Positions 16,033 to 22,831 of a stretch of 50,981 bases of DNA are shown here, piece by piece. The stretch's first letter is position 1. The number at the start of each line of letters is the position of its first letter. Under the pieces are notes generated by a model, which did no database searches, was not told the origin of the DNA, and was given only the letters and a program-made list of their open reading frames with translations. The translations under genes and the position numbers were made by a program. The stretch spans positions 1 through 50,981 of the forward strand of contig JAIXPW010000123.1 of the NCBI GenBank assembly GCA_027485995.1. The letters are read 5' to 3'. This stretch comes from Verrucomicrobiaceae bacterium. GTDB lineage: Bacteria; Verrucomicrobiota; Verrucomicrobiia; Verrucomicrobiales; Akkermansiaceae.

Positions 16033-16317
16033 ATGAAGCATGATCTTCAGGTCAAGTTGATTGAGGGAGCGACTCTCCATCCAAGATTTGATTCTCTCAA
16101 AAGCCACTTTGTCGGCCTCAGATTTGGATCCAAAAACCACAAGTTCGTAATTTGAATCTGCCAAGAGACACGTTCGATGCGCCTCGTGGAAGCCTGCCAA
16201 CCATCCATCGCGAGCATATCCAATGGAGTTCGGATAGGCAGTGACATGATCCTCTCCACTGGCATTGAGCCGCTCAAGCCAAATATCTTCTTTCAGGATG
16301 AGATGCTTTGAGTCCAT
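16027..16317 (-). CDS. Small hypothetical protein, probable cassette-type gene
   Basis: 96 residues from the ATG at 16317 (MDSKHLILKEDIWLERLNAS). The frame stays open upstream to 16572, but those codons run through a REP-like hairpin pair and are not convincing protein, so I chose 16317. The protein is soluble and helical at its C terminus (SKSEADKVAFERIKSWMESR). No family is recognised. AT-rich relative to the core genes. Its stop codon lies inside the attC-like core at 16026-16032, which supports a cassette origin. Function unknown. Confidence 0.6.
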   Translation of the reverse strand: MDSKHLILKEDIWLERLNASGEDHVTAYPNSIGYARDGWLAGFHEAHRTCLLADSNYELVVFGSKSEADKVAFERIKSWMESRSLNQLDLKIMLHD

Positions 16318-16879
16318 GGGGGCTAAGCCGAACAGTCTTTGTTCGCAGGATCGGAGGCCTTGATATCGGGTGATTCCTACTTGGAGCCAGAATCGCAGGA
16401 TTCCTTGATTTGACAACGAGTTTCGAGGAGCGGAGTGGTGATATCCGGGGACTTGGGAGGTGATGCCGAGGCGGGAGTCGGCTGGGCTGATATCACCAGG
16501 TAGAGGCAATATGGAGCGGCGGAATCCGTCCGCCGTGTCCATGGAATGCCAATGCGTGGTGCCAAGGCGCATTTCATTGGCGGGTCATGGGCTTCAGCGG
16601 ACGGAGTCCGCTGCTCCATAGGGAAAAACTCCAAAACCGGTTGCCCGTGAATCGTGAATGGTAAGTGGTGAAAAGTGGCTGGACGCCTCATCGGCCTTCA
16701 AGGCACCAGCTTCATAGACGATCCAGAGCTTTCTCCCTCTTCCCTGAAAACTGAACACTTCAAACCTCTCGCTTCCGTCTCGAATTTCTGATTTCGAGTT
16801 TCGAATTTCAGACTTCTCTCACCCCTTCATCACGCGATTCCCGCTTGGCACCTGCCGCTTCCTCCCGCATCGTCCCACC
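16318..16879. other. Gap with REP-like hairpins and vocabulary repeats
   Basis: 560 bases. It contains the inverted hairpin pair at 16511-16619 and a low-complexity tract at about 16735-16815 (CTGAAAACTGAACACTTCAA, then alternating TCGAATTTC and GATTTCGAG). I see no supportable gene: the open frames reaching into it are extensions of neighbouring genes. Confidence 0.6.
16511..16619. repeat. Pair of inverted REP-like hairpins (BIME-like)
   Basis: Two 25-base elements, 16511-16535 and 16595-16619, are inverted copies of each other (ATGGAGCRGCGGAMTCCGTC in shared form) with three mismatches. Each is itself a hairpin: GCGGA/TCCGC-type arms around a short loop. The 59 bases between them contain a CATTTCATTGGCGGG stretch. 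The arrangement matches bacterial interspersed mosaic elements, which are moved by TnpA-REP transposases; no transposase is in the window. Confidence 0.75.
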
Positions 16880-17053
16880 ATGTCAGAGTCCTCGCCCCAA
16901 AATCGCGGAATGCCGCGGTGGCGTGAAAAGCAGCGATCCCTTCCCATCGGAGAGAAGGTTGCCCTGCTCGGTCAGGTCATCCTCGAAACCCGTAAGCTCG
17001 AAGCCATCAAAAAGGCATGCAAGCCGTCTGCGACGTCCTCGAGCAGCTCCTGA
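16880..17053 (+). CDS. Small protein overlapping the nucleotidyltransferase gene
   Basis: 57 residues from the ATG at 16880: MSESSPQNRGMPRWREKQRS, then LPIGEKVALLGQVILETRKL and EAIKKACKPSATSSSSS. The middle part is a good amphipathic helix and looks like real protein, whereas the Ser-rich end comes from the overlap with the next gene. The last 37 bases overlap the start of the nucleotidyltransferase in another frame. A short helical partner directly before a nucleotidyltransferase is the layout of several toxin-antitoxin families, but I do not recognise this one. The Ser run may mark a recent frameshift at its 3' end. Confidence 0.5.
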   Translation: MSESSPQNRGMPRWREKQRSLPIGEKVALLGQVILETRKLEAIKKACKPSATSSSSS

Positions 17054-17532
17054 GCGAAGGAATTCTCGACCACTACGCCATCGGCGGAGCCACGGCCGCG
17101 GGCTTCCATGGCGAGCCCCTCGCCACGAGGGACATTGACGTTTTCATCTACCTTGAGCCTGTCTCCGGACGTCTGCTTGTTTCACTCGACCCTGTTTTTC
17201 ATCGGCTTCAGGAACTCGGCTTCAGGGAGTTTGACGAGGAAGGACTCCTCATCCACGACCTGCCGGTCCAGTTCATCTCAGCCTCCCCAGGACTGGAAAC
17301 AGAAGCCGTCAAACAGGCCTCCGTTATGGAGTGGGAAGGTCACCGCCTCAGGGTCATGACGCCCGAGCATCTGGCCGCCATCGCACTCGTGGTCGGTCGC
17401 CCAAAGGACCGGGCACGGGTCGTTTACCTCGTCTCACTGCCCGCATTCGACCACCAGCGCTTCGGGGAAATCCTTTCCCGTCACCACCTCGAAGATCGCT
17501 GGACCTCCTGGGCCACCGCATTGGGTCTCTGA
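17017..17532 (+). CDS. Nucleotidyltransferase-fold protein (toxin-antitoxin-like)
   Basis: 171 residues. The N-terminal half carries a nucleotidyltransferase core: HYAIGGATAAGFHGEPLATR followed by DIDVFI, that is the GG...TxDIDV signature with two metal-binding acidic residues, and a third candidate in IHDLPVQFIS. The C-terminal half (RLRVMTPEHLAAIALVVGRP, then KDRARVVYLV) resembles the helical region of AbiEii-type and similar small nucleotidyltransferases. Such proteins transfer nucleotides to tRNA or to partner proteins. It overlaps the preceding 57-residue gene. Substrate unknown; it is not followed by a recognised partner but by repeats. Confidence 0.72.
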   Translation: MQAVCDVLEQLLSEGILDHYAIGGATAAGFHGEPLATRDIDVFIYLEPVSGRLLVSLDPVFHRLQELGFREFDEEGLLIHDLPVQFISASPGLETEAVKQASVMEWEGHRLRVMTPEHLAAIALVVGRPKDRARVVYLVSLPAFDHQRFGEILSRHHLEDRWTSWATALGL

Positions 17533-17550
17533 TCCGGCGGAGGGATCGGG

Positions 17551-17610
17551 GATCGGACCTCTTCCATTCAAAAATCCGAAATCAACAATCCTCAATCGTC
17601 AATCCATCCC
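17551..17610. repeat. 60-bp exact direct repeat, copy 1
   Basis: The 60 bases starting GATCGGACCTCTTCCATTCA and ending AATCGTCAATCCATCCC are, by eye, identical to 18538-18597. Both copies are preceded by ATCGGGGATCG-like or ATCGTGGATCG-like sequence. It lies directly behind the nucleotidyltransferase stop codon. Confidence 0.8.
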
Positions 17611-17682
17611 GAGAGACGCCGCCTATTGCATTGACGATTAATGAATGACGATTGCCGATTTTTGAATGAAACACCGAAAGGC

Positions 17683-17910
17683 GTGGCTGCGAGCGTCCCG
17701 CTCCAGTCCGTCTCCGGCGCATCTTGCTCCGGGTCTTCCTCGAAGAGAGTGCCCAGTGATCAGGAGCCAGTGGTCAGGAAGAGGAGTTGAGAGCAAAGAG
17801 CTGAGGCCTCTTCCGTTTCGAATTTCGGATTTCGACTTTCGAATTTCTCCACACTTTTCGTCATTCGGAAATTCCTCATTCGTCATTCGTCATTCGTCAT
17901 TCGTCATTCC
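17683..17910 (+). repeat. Composite repeat block, copy 1 (67-bp module plus low-complexity tail)
   Basis: 17683-17749 is a GC-rich module (GTGGCTG...CCGTCTCCGGCGCATCTTGC...CTTCCTCGAAGAG). It is followed by CAGTGATCAGGAGCCAGTGG, GAGTTGAGAGCAAAGAGCTG, a TTTCGAATTTCGGATTTCGA run and four tandem CGTCATT units at 17881-17908. The whole ~200-base block recurs at 19647-19847 with few changes. The module alone recurs on the minus strand at 24655-24722 and 25361-25426. Confidence 0.8.
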
Positions 17911-18016
17911 CCTCACCCCTCGTCATTCAATTCTTCTCTCCGATGTTCAGCCGCCTCTCATTTCAGGATGGAAAATGGCTCGACCCCTCACCATCATCGG
18001 CCTACCTTGAGGAACG

Positions 18017-18187
18017 ATGGCAGCGAAAACCGAGAATCACCGGAAGCTCGCGGAGCAAATGAGCTCCGCGAGGGTGAAGGCATCCTTCCCGGTGATGTCG
18101 CGCGTCGAGTTTTTGGCCCAGACCCCGAAGGAACTGCGCGTCTCGAAGGCAGGAGATCAGAAATCGCCAAAACCCAAAGGGAACTGA
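18017..18187 (+). CDS. Small basic hypothetical protein
   Basis: 56 residues from the ATG at 18017, with GAGGA seven bases upstream as a fair ribosome binding site. Sequence character: basic and helical, starting MAAKTENHRKLAEQMSSARV, with VMSRVEFLAQTPKELRV in the middle and a KSPKPKGN end. No family is recognised. It stands between repeat blocks. The following 280 bases in a different frame (18190-18470, containing SGRLIIESALPKEYLRRLEL) also look protein-like, so this could be the first part of a longer gene broken by a frameshift. Confidence 0.4.
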   Translation: MAAKTENHRKLAEQMSSARVKASFPVMSRVEFLAQTPKELRVSKAGDQKSPKPKGN

Positions 18188-18724
18188 TTTCGGCGGCAGG
18201 TTTTCTCCCACTTCTCAGGTCACCCGGCAGGGTCGATGCCAAAGGCACAGAACACTCCGTACGCTTCCGGGGATCCACCGTGGAAAAGCACCAGCACTCC
18301 GATGGCTGGGTGCCCGTGCTCGACTCATCTGGAAGACTCATCATTGAAAGCGCACTGCCCAAGGAGTATCTGCGGCGTTTGGAACTCCAGAACGAACTGT
18401 TTGGCGACCTCGTTCGAGTAGTCGGCCTGACCCAGGCCAATCGCTTCGTTCGTAGTCCCTCCCTTCAGGGGGGCTCTTCCTCGCAGAGAGTGGCCAGTGG
18501 TCAGGATTCAGGGATGAGCAAGAGGCCGGGAATCGTGGATCGGACCTCTTCCATTCAAAAATCCGAAATCAACAATCCTCAATCGTCAATCCATCCCTCT
18601 TCCTTCACCGTTCAACGTTCGATGTTCGATGTTTGACGCTCCCCCTCGAGCCAGGGAGGGCAGTTGAGAGGGAAGTGTGGAACGCTGATGAGCACCCTGA
18701 TGCCAGAATGATTCCCACGCGGTG
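18188..18724. other. Gap with a possible gene remnant and a repeat copy
   Basis: 18240-18470 in the plus frame of position 18241 encodes protein-like sequence (GWVPVLDSSGRLIIESALPK, EYLRRLELQNELFGDLVRVV) with no proper start; I treat it as a possible decayed gene. 18538-18597 is copy 2 of the 60-bp direct repeat. 18600-18640 has GTTCAACGTTCGATGTTCGA low-complexity sequence. 18449-18510 holds a TTCGTAGTCCC...CAGTGGTCAGG fragment of the REP-like and CAGTGGTC vocabularies. Confidence 0.45.
18538..18597. repeat. 60-bp exact direct repeat, copy 2
   Basis: By eye identical to 17551-17610 over 60 bases. The copies are 987 bases apart and frame the small basic protein gene. Confidence 0.8.
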
Positions 18725-18950
18725 CATCACATGGCCACCGGATCCCATCACATGGCCAGTGTAGCGCATCACACGGCCAGTGTAGCGCATCACACGGCCA
18801 GTGTAGAGCATCACATGGCCAGTGTAGCGCATCACACGGCCGGTGTAGCGCATCACATGACCCGTGTAAGGCATCACACGGCCGATGGATCGCCTCACAC
18901 GGCTCTTGCGCCGCATCCCACGATCCTTGCATCGCATCACCGGGCACGGT
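18725..18950. repeat. 21-bp tandem repeat, about 10.7 units
   Basis: Units begin at 18725, 18746, 18767, 18788, 18809, 18830, 18851, 18872, 18893, 18914 and 18935. The core is CATCACAYGGCCAGTGTAG, with units 2-6 nearly identical and units 7-11 progressively diverged. Each core has short inverted arms (ACAC GGCCA GTGT). The period is a multiple of three, so three frames stay open: a plus frame (AHHTASV heptads at 18722-19114) and two minus frames (YTGRVMR and ALHWPCD heptads). I do not call a gene here because none of the frames has independent support. Confidence 0.9.
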
Positions 18951-19077
18951 TTCCGGCGTCCACCCGATGGGGCTCGCCTCCGTTTGGAAGCTCGGAAAAT
19001 CACTTTCCGCAGGCTTTCCCCCTGATTCCAAGCGGCTTACAGACTGTAGTCCAGTCACCCATCAAGCTGATGATACC

Positions 19078-19439
19078 ATGGCAAAGAACGAAACAGTTCG
19101 TATCCGTCCGGTGATTCTTCAGGGAGACAAGGACGCCCTCGCCGCGATCAGCGACTACCAAACACCCGCTTGTAAGCCCGCCAACGAGGCCTACACCTTC
19201 GTCAAGCTCCAGGCTGCGGAGGCCGCGAGGCCGCCCAAGCCACCGAGGTCCAGAAGCAGAACGAGGCAGACGCCGCGCGCGATGCCGCCACCGCCGCCGA
19301 GTGGTCCTTCCACAACCTCATCCTGGAGGGCAAGAACCAGGTGAAAGCCCAATACGGCGAGAATCCCGACCAATACGCCGGTCTCGGCCTGACCAAGAAG
19401 ACCGAGCGCAAGTCCCCCGCCACCCTCACCCTGAGCTGA
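19078..19439 (+). pseudogene. Frameshifted small gene (hypothetical protein with coiled-coil middle)
   Basis: Frame 1 starts at the ATG at 19078 (MAKNETVRIRPVILQGDKDA, LAAISDYQ, ... NEAYTFVKLQAAEAA). After about 19222 this frame turns into Pro/Arg/Ser nonsense, while the next frame continues with AAQATEVQKQNEADAARDAA, EWSFHNLILEGKNQVKAQYG and KKTERKSPATLTLS before TGA at 19439. The joined product would be about 120 residues, with an Ala-rich coiled coil and a conserved-looking end. The shift lies in a GCGGAGGCCGCGAGGCCGCC tract, prone to slippage. It could be a real decay, a programmed frameshift or a sequencing error. The family is not recognised. Confidence 0.65.
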
Positions 19440-20099
19440 TCCCCCCACCCCCCAGGTGCCGTGTGAAATCACGCGCCTGCGGGGTGCTTCAGGCCGCGAT
19501 TCAGGACCGTGCCCAAGAGAGGCCGGGAAGAGGCAGAGGATCGGGGATCGGAGATCGTGGCTGGAAGCGTCTTCGTTCGTAGTCCCGCCCATTGAAGAGA
19601 CTTTCAAGTGTTCAGGAAGAAGAGTGGGCAGGGATCAGGGATCACCGTGGCTGGATGCGTCCCGCTACAGTCCGTCTCCGGCGCATCTTGCTCCGGGTCT
19701 TCCTCGCAGAGAGGGGCCAGGGATCAGGAGCCAGGGGTCAGGAAGAGGAGTTGAGAGCAAAGAGCTGAGGCCTCTTCCGTTTCGAATTTCGGATTTCGAG
19801 TTTCGAATTTCTCCACACTTTTCGTCATTCGGAAACTCCTCATTCGTCATTCACCTCACCCTTCAATGTTCAACGTTGGACGTTCGATGTTCGATGTTCA
19901 ACGTTCGCCTTCTTCCATTTCGAGTTTCCGATTTCGAGCTTCGGATTTCCTCTCCCCAAGGGCTTTCCACCCGGCTGCGGATGGAGTGAAGCGGCGGTGT
20001 GAGCGGTGGATCGCTTGATCGCGAGGGCATCGGAAATTCGACCTGCACTTGACTCATCGTCCGTGGACCAAACCGGCTCGGGCGGATGGACTATGAGTC
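19440..20099. other. Gap filled by composite repeat block copy 2
   Basis: Besides the block at 19647-19847 it holds GTTCAACGTT/GTTCGATGTT runs at 19865-19910 and TTTCGAGTTTCCGATTTCGA at 19915-19945. 19574-19590 carries a TTCGTAGTCCC REP-like half. No gene is supported. The promoter of the DUF2075 locus must lie at the right end, but I cannot assign -10/-35 boxes. Confidence 0.6.
19647..19847 (+). repeat. Composite repeat block, copy 2
   Basis: Direct repeat of 17683-17890: the 67-bp module (19647-19714), then CAGGGATCAGGAGCCAGGGG, GAGTTGAGAGCAAAGAGCTG, TTTCGAATTTCGGATTTCGA, CACACTTTTCGTCATTCGG. The two copies differ at about ten scattered positions, so they are not a very recent duplication. 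Confidence 0.8.
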
Positions 20100-20403
20100 A
20101 TGGTGAAACATGATTCCGTCCTCAATTCATTGGGGCGAAACGTGCGGCAGGCACGTGAAAGCAAGTCGCTGACGCAGGAGAAACTCGCAGAACTGGCTGA
20201 GTTGAATCCAACCTACATCAGCGGAATCGAGCGCGGATTGCGGAATCCAGGGATCAGCAAGTCAAAGCATCGTGCCAACCAACTTCTTGGCTTTGCGTGC
20301 GGGGGAACATCTGAAATCCTGCCCGCCTGCGGATCAAATACGACGAGCAAATTCAATTCAGCCACTGCCAGACAAATCCCCTGTTCCCATCGCGAACTTA
20401 TGA
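20100..20403 (+). pseudogene. XRE-type helix-turn-helix regulator, apparently frameshifted
   Basis: From the ATG at 20100 the protein is a typical XRE/Cro-like DNA-binding domain (LGRNVRQARESKSLTQEKLA, ELNPTYISGIERGLRNPGI). After residue 52 the ongoing frame loses family likeness (SKSKHRANQLLGFACGG). The neighbouring frame instead gives SIVPTNFLALRAGEHLKSCP, closer to the usual final helix, and ends in TGA at 20401-20403. That TGA overlaps the ATG at 20400 of the DUF2075 domain as ATGA, the classic operon overlap. I infer that a ~100-residue regulator once preceded a separate DUF2075 gene and that an indel near 20250-20265 fused the frames. A true fusion protein remains possible. Confidence 0.55.
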
Positions 20404-22466
20404 GCTTCCCTGCATGGTATTTCGGATCGAGAGAAGAATTTCTAGCTGCTTCCAACATCACCATCGCGAATCAGCTTGCGGGTCGAGCCGCAGAGGAAAA
20501 CTTGGATATTGAATCCTACCAAAACGAGGAATGGAGAACGAGTATCGATCTTCTTCAGCGCACCTTGGATCGGCGAATCCCAATTCTCAGAGAGGCTTTA
20601 CTCTCCGAGTTTGGAGAGTTGGTTAAGCACATAGTTCTTGAGTTCGATTTTAGGCGCCGTGGTTTGCGAATGGACTGCTTGCTTTTTGGGGAAGGCGTTC
20701 TGTTCGTTCTCGAATTCAAAAGATCGAAGATTCAAGCATCCGACCGAGACCAAGTAATGACCTATGCTGTGAATCTTCTCGAATTTCATTCGATGACCCA
20801 GCAAGTGACCCAGGGGGAGAAGGGAATGATTGTTGTTCCAATTATTACACTGACTTCTGGTCGCGTCTCAAAGGAGGTGGAGTGGCCGGAACTCGGGCAA
20901 TATAACTGGAGCGCCGCGGCGGCACGACCGCTGGAGTGCGATGCTCATGGATTGGGTAGGGCAATCAAACTAGGTTTCGAAAATCGCCGTTCAGAGATTG
21001 TGGTTCCTATCGTCGAATGGCTCCAATCTCCATTTAGTCCTTCCTCGTCCATTCTGGACGCCACGCTATCGCTTTACGGAAATCACGATGTCTCGGCCAT
21101 TCAGGACCACGCAGCACCGAAAGTGGAAATCGATAACAGCACCCGAGAAATACGCGAGGTCATTGAGCAGGTGCTTGGCAGAAGGGAATATCACGTCATC
21201 TTTCTTTCAGGAGCCCCAGGGGCAGGAAAGACTCTTGTGGGATTGGATCTGGTCATGCGTGGATCGAGATCTGGTGATTCGGTTTTTGTAACCGGAAACG
21301 CACCCCTAGTGGAGGTGCTGAGCAAGGCACTACAGAAATCGTACATCTCCCAAGGACGTAATGCGGAAGTATGGGCGCAGACCGGATATCGCCGTGAGGG
21401 ATCGGGAATTGTTTCATCGGCAGCAGGTTTCAAAATCGTAAAAGCTCACAACTTTCTCGGGAGACGGACAGAAGCCCATCGACAAGCCGACGGACGCATT
21501 TTGGTTTTTGATGAGGCACAAAGAACTTACAAAAAAGGCAAGATCGTGCTGCGCGAGAAACTTCCGGATCACGAAGCTGACTTGATTTTGGATACTCAAA
21601 AAGAGTCTTTTCCTGTGGGAGGAGCAATCGTTGTCGCGCTTGTTGGCCACAATCAGGCGATCAATAGCGGCGAGATGGGAATCACTGCATGGCTGGAAGC
21701 CATCGATCGCAAGGGGTGGACGTTTTCAATCGCAGACGAAACTCTTGAACTGTCTGAGATCGCGGACTCTTCGCGATGGAAGATCCATCCTGCACGTAGG
21801 CGTCTTTCCAATGGCCATCTCAAGCAGTCGATGCGGTTTTATCGTAATTCAAAAGTCGAGGAATGGGTCGGGCTAGTTCTTTCTAGCCGCGCCAAGGAAG
21901 CCGCAGAATTGTCTGAAGAACTGGACCTAAATGGCAGTGCGGTACTGATCACGCGGAGTCTCGCGGATGCACGGTCATGGACACGCAGGCACACCGTTGG
22001 AAATCAACGATCCGGAATCATTGCCTCCAGCCAAGCAAGGAGACTCGCTGCTGAGGGTGTTTTCGTAGACTACAAGCCCGACATCGCTCAGTGGATGCTC
22101 ACCCCGTCGACTGACGTCCGTTCTTCGAATGCATTGGAGACAGCGCAAAATCAGTTCCAAGTGCAAGGAATGGAACTGGATCATTGCATCGTCTGCTGGG
22201 ATGCTGATCTCAGATGGGAATCAACTGATTGGGTCGCCTACAAACTGAACGGCGCAAAATGGAATGCTGACAGCCAAACCTCAGTAGCCAAGAACTGCTA
22301 CAGGGTCCTTTTGACTCGAGCGAGGAAAGGCATGGTTGTGTTTGTTCCAAGGGGTGATTCAAGTGGGATGGATGAAACACGAAAACCGGCATTTTACGAT
22401 GGAGTCTGGAACTTCCTGCTAAAATGCGGAGCGAAAGAGCTCAAGAATTTTCATCCAGCAGGCTAG
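20100..22466 (+). CDS. DUF2075 helicase with PD-(D/E)XK-like nuclease region; frame open through an N-terminal XRE domain
   Basis: The open frame encodes 788 residues; the DUF2075 protein proper probably starts at the ATG at 20400 (688 residues, MSFPAWYFGSREEFLAASNI, the usual kind of family start). In 788-residue numbering: XRE helix-turn-helix 8-50; a nuclease-like region with D192 and E205-x-K207 (MDCLLFGEGVLFVLEFKRSK); Walker A GAPGAGKT at 371-378; Walker B DEAQ at 471-474; and late helicase motifs FQVQGMELDHCIVCWDADL and NCYRVLLTRARKGMVVFVP. This is a superfamily 1-like P-loop ATPase, a type found in restriction-like and other defence contexts. AT-rich compared with the core genes, which suggests transfer. 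A 77-residue gene follows after 51 bases. An anti-phage role is inference. Confidence 0.85.
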   Translation: MVKHDSVLNSLGRNVRQARESKSLTQEKLAELAELNPTYISGIERGLRNPGISKSKHRANQLLGFACGGTSEILPACGSNTTSKFNSATARQIPCSHRELMSFPAWYFGSREEFLAASNITIANQLAGRAAEENLDIESYQNEEWRTSIDLLQRTLDRRIPILREALLSEFGELVKHIVLEFDFRRRGLRMDCLLFGEGVLFVLEFKRSKIQASDRDQVMTYAVNLLEFHSMTQQVTQGEKGMIVVPIITLTSGRVSKEVEWPELGQYNWSAAAARPLECDAHGLGRAIKLGFENRRSEIVVPIVEWLQSPFSPSSSILDATLSLYGNHDVSAIQDHAAPKVEIDNSTREIREVIEQVLGRREYHVIFLSGAPGAGKTLVGLDLVMRGSRSGDSVFVTGNAPLVEVLSKALQKSYISQGRNAEVWAQTGYRREGSGIVSSAAGFKIVKAHNFLGRRTEAHRQADGRILVFDEAQRTYKKGKIVLREKLPDHEADLILDTQKESFPVGGAIVVALVGHNQAINSGEMGITAWLEAIDRKGWTFSIADETLELSEIADSSRWKIHPARRRLSNGHLKQSMRFYRNSKVEEWVGLVLSSRAKEAAELSEELDLNGSAVLITRSLADARSWTRRHTVGNQRSGIIASSQARRLAAEGVFVDYKPDIAQWMLTPSTDVRSSNALETAQNQFQVQGMELDHCIVCWDADLRWESTDWVAYKLNGAKWNADSQTSVAKNCYRVLLTRARKGMVVFVPRGDSSGMDETRKPAFYDGVWNFLLKCGAKELKNFHPAG

Positions 22467-22517
22467 AAACTTGATCTTGCCGATGCAGAGAAACCTGGCC
22501 AGGCATCTCTGCCAGCA

Positions 22518-22751
22518 ATGCCTCGAACTTACTGCATAGAACTGGAAGAACTAGATCTGGGCCAACTTCTTGATGGTCTCGAAGTGCGTGCGGATGGGTG
22601 GGAAAAGACGGCTTGTTACCACAAGACCGGTTCTGCACCTCCCGATTTCCTCATAGAGGAATGCAGCAGCGCGGAAGAGGCGGACGAGATCGCCAAACAC
22701 TACCGCTCGATCATTTCAAAGATCGTGAAGCAAATGGACGCTCAAAGATGA
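22518..22751 (+). CDS. Small acidic hypothetical protein behind the DUF2075 gene
   Basis: 77 residues: MPRTYCIELEELDLGQLLDG, LEVRADGWEKTACYHKTG, then IEECSSAEEADEIAKHYRSI and a KIVKQMDAQR end. Acidic, helical, soluble; it looks like a conserved compact domain but I do not recognise the family. Same strand and 51 bases behind the DUF2075 gene. Its TGA (22749-22751) overlaps the ATG at 22748 of the next micro-gene as ATGA, so these genes are probably translated together. A role as partner or inhibitor of the nuclease-helicase is speculation. Confidence 0.7.
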   Translation: MPRTYCIELEELDLGQLLDGLEVRADGWEKTACYHKTGSAPPDFLIEECSSAEEADEIAKHYRSIISKIVKQMDAQR

Positions 22752-22831
22752 ACCATCAATCCCCAGACCGTCTCAGATCGGGCTTCTGCATCTACGTGAA
22801 CACGGTTTTCCAAAGACCTTTTCTTTGGTGA
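22748..22831 (+). CDS. 27-residue micro-gene coupled on both sides
   Basis: Reads MNHQSPDRLRSGFCIYVNTV FQRPFLW and stops at 22829-22831. Its start overlaps the stop of the 77-residue gene (ATGA) and its own stop overlaps the GTG start of the next gene (GTGA). This double coupling is the main reason to list it; the peptide itself matches nothing I know. It could equally be the shortened remains of a larger gene whose reading frame was closed by mutation. Confidence 0.35.
   Translation: MNHQSPDRLRSGFCIYVNTVFQRPFLW

Noticed and set aside
17994..18440. 148-residue minus-strand frame
   Set aside because: Ser/Arg-rich, no family likeness; it overlaps a better plus-strand candidate.
18725..18950. 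CRISPR array
   Set aside because: The repeats are contiguous 21-bp units without unique spacers, and no cas gene is near; it is a tandem repeat.
18612..19058. 148-residue minus-strand frame with WPCDALH heptads
   Set aside because: Open only because the 21-bp repeat has no stops; the same is true in two other frames, so there is no support for translation.
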